10,803 nt of DNA from Actinomycetes bacterium (GTDB taxonomy: Bacteria; Actinomycetota; Acidimicrobiia; Acidimicrobiales; Bog-793): the NCBI GenBank assembly GCA_021785095.1, contig JAJYGM010000388.1, positions 1 to 10,803 on the forward strand, read 5' to 3'. The notes beneath the pieces are model-generated. The model made no database searches and was not told the DNA's origin. It saw only the letters and a program-made list of their open reading frames with translations. Below, in pieces: positions 6,678 through 10,803 of this stretch. The position numbers were made by a program, and so were the translations under genes. The first letter of the stretch is position 1, and the number at the start of each line of letters is the position of its first letter.

Positions 6678-8587
6678 TGAACCCTCGTCTGGCCATCCAC
6701 TCGCTGACCCTGCGTGGGGCTACGCCCGAACAGGTCGTGCGCTACGGGTTCACTGCCGGAGTCAACGTGGTCGTCGGTTCAACCGGAACGGGCAAGACCT
6801 CGCTCCTGCGCTGCATCAGATGGGGTCTCGGCGCCACCGCCACCTTCTCCTCGGCCATCCGGCATTCCGTCGCGTCCTCAGACCTTGACGTCGAACTCAA
6901 CGGCAGACGTCTTCAGATAACGCGGTATGCCGACCGGAGCGATCTCGAAGTGCTCGACCACTCCTCGGGCGAGCTCGTGGCCCGGGCGCGACCGGCAGGC
7001 GCGCGAAGCGGGGCCGAGACCCTCATGTCGGACTTCCTGCTCGCGCAGCTGGGCATCCCGAAGGTCGTGGTGCCGCGGGCGCGGAGTCGCGCACGACGCG
7101 AACAGACGCCCGTGTCCTTCTGGGACGTGCTCGACTACTTGTTCGTGAGACAATCGCGCATGGACAACTCCATCGTCTACCACAACAACCCGGTCCGCGA
7201 CCCGAAGCGGAAAGCGACCTTTGAGCTGCTGTACGGCCTTCTCGACGAGGACGTCGCCGCCCTGGAGCGGACCAGCGGCGAGCTCAAGTCCGACCTGCTC
7301 GACGCCAGGAAGACGGTGAAGGGCATCCGCGCCTTCCTCGACGGAAGCGGCACGCCTTCAGAGTCGGAGCTGCGGCTCGAGGCGGACCGCCTAGAGGTCG
7401 CGACTGCGGTCGCGACCGCCCGCATCTCCGCGATGAGGACCGGCGCCCGCTCCGAGAACCCCGAGGCGATCGAGGTCCGGAGAAGCGTTCTGGAGCAGGA
7501 GGTCCTCGTGGCCAGCCTGCAGCACGTTCAGCAGGCCGCCGCCCTCGAGGTTGCACGGTACGAGTCCCTTGTTGCCCAGCTGGAACTCGATCTCGACCGC
7601 CTCGAGCGTGGCGAGGTCGCGAACGAGGTCTTGGCGCCCTTCGAGTTCTCGACGTGCCCCCGATGCAGCCAGAAGCTCAGCCGCGTAGCTCCGGACGGAC
7701 ATTGTCTGCTGTGTCTGCAGCCCGATCCTCCGCCCAACGAAGATGCGGTTCCGGCCGAGTATGCACGCCTTGAGGCGCAGCTGGCCGAAACGGTGACGCT
7801 CCTCCAGACTGCCGAGGAGGCCCGCGAGAAAGCCTTCGCAGAAGCCACGGCCGCCGAGTCGGACCTCCAGGAGCTCCACAAGGCCCTGGATGCTCAACTC
7901 GAGGAGTTCGTGAGCCGACAGTACTCGGCCATCGAAGAAGCCGCGGGCGCGCTGGCAGCTGCGTCGGCGCAGCAGAAGTCGGTCGCCACCCTGATCGCGC
8001 TCCACGACCGGTACCGCCGTCAGTCACAGGGGTTGCCCAAGCTCGAGGGACAGCTCAAGGCCGTGGAGGCCGAGCTGAGCGAGGCACGGGCGCGCCTCGA
8101 GACTGCGCGCGAGAAGATCGGGCGCTTGTCCGCGATGTTCGACGAGATCCTGCGCGACTTCCGGTATCCGTGGTACCCGGCTCAGGGCGCATCCATTGAC
8201 GGCCGCAGCTACCTCCCGGTGGTGGGCTCGGACACGTTCGCGGAGTCATCGAGCGGCATGCAGACGCTGCTGAACGTCGCGTACCACCTGGCCGGATTGC
8301 GGCTGGGCCTCCAGGAGGGTGACACCCTTCTGCCTCTCTTCCTCGTCCTGGACAGCCCGCGCAAGAACATCGGGACCATCAACGACCAGAGCATCGGGGA
8401 GCGCATCTACCGGTGGTTCCGGATCCTGCAGGACTCCTACCCCGGAGGATTTCAGATGATCGTCGCTGAGAACGATCCGCCGCCCTTCATGTCGGACTTT
8501 GCGAGTCTCGGTCTCTCCTACGAGCGGCCGCTCATCCCTTGGCTGCAGCACCCCGGCGAAGGTCACGTGACACCGGTCGAGCGGTGA
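6677..8587 (+). CDS. SMC/Rad50-like ABC ATPase of an ABC-three-component system
   Basis: A 636-residue ATPase with split ABC head. Head part 1 holds the beta strand VNVVVG and Walker A GSTGTGKTS (34-42). Two long charged helical arms (about 190-320 and 355-490) are predicted coiled coil. Between them lies CPRC (327-330) and CLLC (343-346), a four-cysteine zinc-binding module at the hairpin tip. Head part 2 has a signature-like ESSSGMQ (523-529) and Walker B LFLVLDSP (554-561), with Ser in place of the usual Glu after D559. It then has MIVAENDPP (594-602) where a switch histidine would normally be. The protein is shorter than Rad50 or SMC (about 900-1300). It likely forms an ATP-gated dimer that detects nucleic acid and licenses the upstream nuclease (inference from ABC-3C family logic). 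ATG 6677 overlaps the preceding stop. It may fall in the DUF3732-type ATPase group, which I cannot verify. Confidence 0.78.
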   Translation: MNPRLAIHSLTLRGATPEQVVRYGFTAGVNVVVGSTGTGKTSLLRCIRWGLGATATFSSAIRHSVASSDLDVELNGRRLQITRYADRSDLEVLDHSSGELVARARPAGARSGAETLMSDFLLAQLGIPKVVVPRARSRARREQTPVSFWDVLDYLFVRQSRMDNSIVYHNNPVRDPKRKATFELLYGLLDEDVAALERTSGELKSDLLDARKTVKGIRAFLDGSGTPSESELRLEADRLEVATAVATARISAMRTGARSENPEAIEVRRSVLEQEVLVASLQHVQQAAALEVARYESLVAQLELDLDRLERGEVANEVLAPFEFSTCPRCSQKLSRVAPDGHCLLCLQPDPPPNEDAVPAEYARLEAQLAETVTLLQTAEEAREKAFAEATAAESDLQELHKALDAQLEEFVSRQYSAIEEAAGALAAASAQQKSVATLIALHDRYRRQSQGLPKLEGQLKAVEAELSEARARLETAREKIGRLSAMFDEILRDFRYPWYPAQGASIDGRSYLPVVGSDTFAESSSGMQTLLNVAYHLAGLRLGLQEGDTLLPLFLVLDSPRKNIGTINDQSIGERIYRWFRILQDSYPGGFQMIVAENDPPPFMSDFASLGLSYERPLIPWLQHPGEGHVTPVER

Positions 8588-8754
8588 AGCCCAGGTCTGT
8601 CGGGCCCGAGCCCTGGTGGAGCACCTGCCGTCTTGTCGGGCGCCTCTGCAGTCTTGCACGAGATTGACACTCGGTTAGGTTCGCGGTCAGGTCTGCGCAA
8701 AGTCACATCTCTAGGCTCTGGGAGAGCAGAACCTCGGGCTACCGTTCAGCGGTC

Positions 8755-8811
8755 TGTCAAGGCCCCGACTGGAGTCCCTGACGCCGTCACGGGGCCTGTC
8801 AAGTCTTGACA
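8755..8811. terminator. GC-rich hairpin between convergent operons, probable bidirectional terminator
   Basis: AGGCCCCG (8760-8767) pairs perfectly with CGGGGCCT (8790-8797) across a 22-base loop, and a compact TGTCAAG-T-CTTGACA hairpin follows directly (8797-8811). The structure lies between the stop of the plus-strand ABC ATPase gene (8587) and the stop of the minus-strand SAF gene (8817), the expected place for a shared terminator. No clear T-run follows on either strand, so factor-independent termination is uncertain. The rest of the gap (8588-8754) shows no gene. Confidence 0.45.
8797..8811. repeat. Perfect TGTCAAG/CTTGACA inverted repeat
   Basis: TGTCAAG-T-CTTGACA is a 7-base perfect inverted repeat around one base. 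A third TGTCAAG lies at 8755-8761, and the IS21 terminus at 2178-2184 reads the same on the minus strand. It could be part of the terminator, a protein-binding site, or a relic of mobile-element ends. The sequence alone does not decide. Confidence 0.5.
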
Positions 8812-8816
8812 GCAAC

Positions 8817-9512
8817 TCACGGGCTCGTTCCCGGGGTCGACAGCGCGAGGTAGAACGTGGCGGCGAGCGCCTGGGTGGCGAAGTCCGCCTCGGACGTGGC
8901 GGGGATGGCGACCACGACGCTGCCGAGCTTCGGCGCGACGAGCGAGCCCGAGCCCGAGCTCGACCCGGCTGACCCGGACGTGAGCGGCTGCCCGTCGGCG
9001 GTCCGGAGCGCGAGCACGAGGAGCCCCCGCCCCATGACGACGGTGGCGGGCGGGCTCGAGCCGGGGGCGGCGGCGAGCCCCGTCTTGAGCGAGCTCGGCA
9101 CGGCGACGACGTCGACGCGTGCGCCCGGCGCGAGCGCGGCGCCGACCGCCTGGGACGGGTCGACCGGGAGCGCGAACGCGACCTGGCCCGCCGAGAGCGG
9201 CGCGCCGAGGCCGAGCGCCCGCTCGCCGGGGGTTGACTCGACCGCGCGCCGGTCGACCGCCTGCCCGGCCAGGATCGGCACCGCGGCGTACGACCCGACC
9301 ACCTCGCCGGCCGACCGCGCCGCGCCGGCGGGGGCGTCGGCCGGGCTGACGCGGATGGTCTCGACCATGTCGGGCGTGATCTGGGTGAGCACCGGCACGT
9401 CGACCGTGGCGCGCACGATGTCGACCCGGGGCTGCCCGAGCAGGTAGACGCCGCCCGCGACGAGGCCCGCGAGCAGGAACGCGACGACGTACGGGGCGCG
9501 GCGGACGCGCAC
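8817..9512 (-). CDS. SAF-domain protein of the CpaB/RcpC Flp pilus assembly type
   Basis: A 231-residue membrane-anchored protein. A short cationic N-terminus precedes one transmembrane segment (about 8-25, VVAFLLAGLVAGGVYLLG). A SAF domain follows (about 34-92: ATVDVPVLTQITPDMVETIR ... PILAGQAVDRRAV), then a CpaB/RcpC-like beta domain (about 105-225: GAPLSAGQVAFALPVDPSQA, LAPGARVDVVAVP) with a Gly/Ser-rich insert (179-192). CpaB/RcpC proteins act at the envelope in Tad/Flp pilus assembly; periplasm-side or extracellular placement is inferred. GTG 9512 is chosen because a strong purine-rich ribosome site (GGGAGGGAGAG) sits just upstream and the membrane segment begins directly after it; a longer open frame in the same phase is a shadow of the preceding gene. 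It lies 20 bases after the PKD gene in the same operon. Confidence 0.75.
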   Translation of the reverse strand: MRVRRAPYVVAFLLAGLVAGGVYLLGQPRVDIVRATVDVPVLTQITPDMVETIRVSPADAPAGAARSAGEVVGSYAAVPILAGQAVDRRAVESTPGERALGLGAPLSAGQVAFALPVDPSQAVGAALAPGARVDVVAVPSSLKTGLAAAPGSSPPATVVMGRGLLVLALRTADGQPLTSGSAGSSSGSGSLVAPKLGSVVVAIPATSEADFATQALAATFYLALSTPGTSP

Positions 9513-9532
9513 GGCTCTCCCTCCCCTCTCCT

Positions 9533-10726
9533 TCAGCGGCTGACGGCCGAGTAGACGACGGTCACCGCGACGTCGCCCGAGACCGAGGAGTCGCGGACGG
9601 TGCCGTCGGCGTAGGTGGTGCGGAGCACGAGGACCAGGCGCACCGGGTACGTGCCCGGCGCGTCCCACTGGATCGCGACCGGCGCGTCCGGCGGGTACGA
9701 GCCGGTCCTGGTGGTGTCGGCGGCGTCGTTCACGCCGCGCTCGTAGCGGTACGAGAGGAGCACCGTCCTGGCGCCCCCGATCACCACGCCGCCGGAGCGC
9801 ATCACGCCCTCGCTCACGATGACAGGCCGGATGTACAGCGAGCAGTGGAGCCCGCGCGGCCACCAGAGGGCGTCGTGGCCGGCCGCGTCGGGCGGCACGG
9901 CGGTCCCGCCGGGCAGCGTCCCCGACGGGCTCGCGCCCACGGTCACCACCGGCGGCAGGTAGTCGATCGGCAGCGCCGACACCCCGGTCGCGCTGTTGGT
10001 GATGTCGATCGCGAACGGGACGACCTGCTCGTACGGGTCGCCCGCGGGGGTGAAGAAGGCGCCGTACGCCTGACCGGTGACGTGGACGGTCACGGTCACG
10101 TCGAAGGTGCCGGGCTCGTACGCGTGGGTGGTGGCCAGGCTGTCGGTGCCGTTGTCGCCGAAGGCGCGGCTCGAGCCGTCGCCGAAGTCGACCGTCCACC
10201 GCGTCTCGCGGACCGAGGAGGGGATGACGTAGGCGCTGATCGCCTTGCCGAGGTACGCCTGCCAGCCGGCCGTGAGCTGCGCCGTCACCGCGCGGTCGGT
10301 CCGCGCGGGCGCGGTGACCGGGTCGACCGCGACGTCGAGGTACAGGCTCATGTCGGCGTACCCGCTGGCGTCGAGCCCGATCGCCGACTGCGGGCCGCAG
10401 ACGACGGTCGACTCCGGGTTGTCGGAGTTGACCGGGATGCCGGTGCTGGTGCGGTGGACGATGACCCAGTAGGCGTGGCAGTACGGGCTCGGGTTGCCCT
10501 GGTTGCGCCACTCGGACCAGAACTCGGTCTGCACCGGCCGTCCGCGCTGCTCCGGCGGCGCCCAGTGGCCGTTCACCTGGACGCCTACGTAGCCGTGGCC
10601 CGAGTCGCCGTGCCAGGTCTGCAGCGCGACGTCGAAGTTCGAGTCGAACGCGAGGGCGGCGGGCGCGAGCAGCAGCAGGAGCGCTCCCGCGAGCACGGCG
10701 CCGGAGAGCAGCCGCAGTGCGCTCAT
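9533..10726 (-). CDS. Secreted PKD-fold protein, function unknown
   Basis: A 397-residue exported protein. A typical Sec signal peptide (about 1-26: hydrophobic LLSGAVLAGALLLLLAPA then ALA, with cleavage expected before Phe27) precedes a beta-rich extracellular body. A PKD/Ig-like domain is recognisable at about 175-218 by TRWTVDFGDGSS and ATTHAYEPGTFDVTVTVHV, the WDFGDG...H.Y...G.Y.V.V pattern. A second immunoglobulin-like segment near the C-terminus (QWDAPGTYPVRLVLVLRTTYADG) looks related. Cysteines at 83 and 110 could form a disulfide. There is no sorting signal or C-terminal membrane anchor, so it is probably released or held by partners. ATG 10726 overlaps the preceding stop (ATGA) and begins the signal peptide; an upstream start at 10753 would add nine residues and is less likely. 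Operon partner of the SAF gene. Role in adhesion or pilus structure is inference. Confidence 0.75.
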   Translation of the reverse strand: MSALRLLSGAVLAGALLLLLAPAALAFDSNFDVALQTWHGDSGHGYVGVQVNGHWAPPEQRGRPVQTEFWSEWRNQGNPSPYCHAYWVIVHRTSTGIPVNSDNPESTVVCGPQSAIGLDASGYADMSLYLDVAVDPVTAPARTDRAVTAQLTAGWQAYLGKAISAYVIPSSVRETRWTVDFGDGSSRAFGDNGTDSLATTHAYEPGTFDVTVTVHVTGQAYGAFFTPAGDPYEQVVPFAIDITNSATGVSALPIDYLPPVVTVGASPSGTLPGGTAVPPDAAGHDALWWPRGLHCSLYIRPVIVSEGVMRSGGVVIGGARTVLLSYRYERGVNDAADTTRTGSYPPDAPVAIQWDAPGTYPVRLVLVLRTTYADGTVRDSSVSGDVAVTVVYSAVSR

Positions 10727-10803
10727 CGGCTCTGGTACTCGTCGACGAGCCACCGCCCGACGAGCCGCTTGAGGGTGACGGTGACCTGCCGGGTCGCGAG
10801 CAC
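10723..10803 (-). CDS. C-terminal end of an unidentified gene, cut by the window edge
   Basis: The last 26 codons of a minus-strand frame (ending LVGRWLVDEYQSR) run off the right edge and stop at 10723, overlapping the start of the PKD gene as ATGA. The overlap and the G/C-rich wobble pattern support a real coding end and an operon with the PKD and SAF genes. The fragment is too short to identify; its alternating pattern (RQVTVTLKRLVGRW) suggests a beta strand followed by a helix. Confidence 0.5.
   Translation of the reverse strand: MLATRQVTVTLKRLVGRWLVDEYQSR

Noticed and set aside
8664..8669. TTGACA as a -35 promoter box downstream of the ATPase gene
   Set aside because: No -10 hexamer at a proper distance, and no gene on the plus strand follows it.
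8817..10511. A single 564-residue minus-strand protein covering both right-hand genes
   Set aside because: Upstream of 9512 this frame is Arg/Gly-rich shadow of the PKD gene; the ribosome site and membrane segment show the SAF protein starts at GTG 9512.

Overview
The window is high-GC bacterial DNA that looks actinobacterial. The outer thirds are very GC-rich with G/C at most wobble positions, starts are mixed ATG/GTG, genes are coupled by GTGA/ATGA overlaps, and the SAF/PKD surface genes carry typical Gram-positive-style leaders. This is a general impression, not a species call. It reads as an accessory (defence-island) insertion between an IS21-type transposon on the left and a secretion or pilus-like chromosomal operon on the right.

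Left, 1-2184: the right-hand part of an IS21-family element. It holds istA (5' end outside the window) and istB in the usual overlapping arrangement, followed by a non-coding right end with about four copies of a GGGC-n3-TTC-n-GTGGCCGCC-like repeat and a terminal CTTGACA. The terminus lies inside the 3' end of the next gene.

Middle-left, 2168-4672: two damaged genes placed head to head. On the minus strand is a CBS-domain protein with a C-terminal HEPN-like domain (Rx4H motif). It lacks the start of its first CBS unit, and its stop codon is supplied by the IS21 end. On the plus strand is the C-terminal ~600 residues of a DUF499-type predicted ATPase, a family found in restriction/defence islands; its P-loop half is gone. 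Both genes lose their N-termini at the same point (about 2840-2855), which looks like a rearrangement breakpoint.

Middle-right, 4939-8587: an apparently intact three-gene operon on the plus strand. Gene 1 is a nuclease resembling the DUF4297/Cap4 dsDNA endonuclease. Gene 2 is a small winged-helix-like 'middle component'. Gene 3 is an SMC/Rad50-like ABC ATPase with a coiled coil interrupted by a two-CxxC zinc module. The overlaps GTGA and ATGA couple all three. This is the layout of an ABC-three-component (ABC-3C) conflict system, a class defined mainly by comparative genomics. The likely logic is that the ATPase senses a nucleic-acid or invader state, the middle component transmits it, and the nuclease cuts DNA. 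It is the most interesting system in the window.

Right, 8588-10803: a convergent intergenic region with a GC-rich hairpin and a perfect TGTCAAG/CTTGACA palindrome. Beyond it is a minus-strand operon: the tail of an unidentified gene, a secreted PKD-fold protein, and a membrane-anchored SAF-domain (CpaB/RcpC-like) protein. These look like resident genes for an envelope or pilus apparatus, and their base composition resembles the IS rather than the defence genes. No tRNA, rRNA or CRISPR array was seen.
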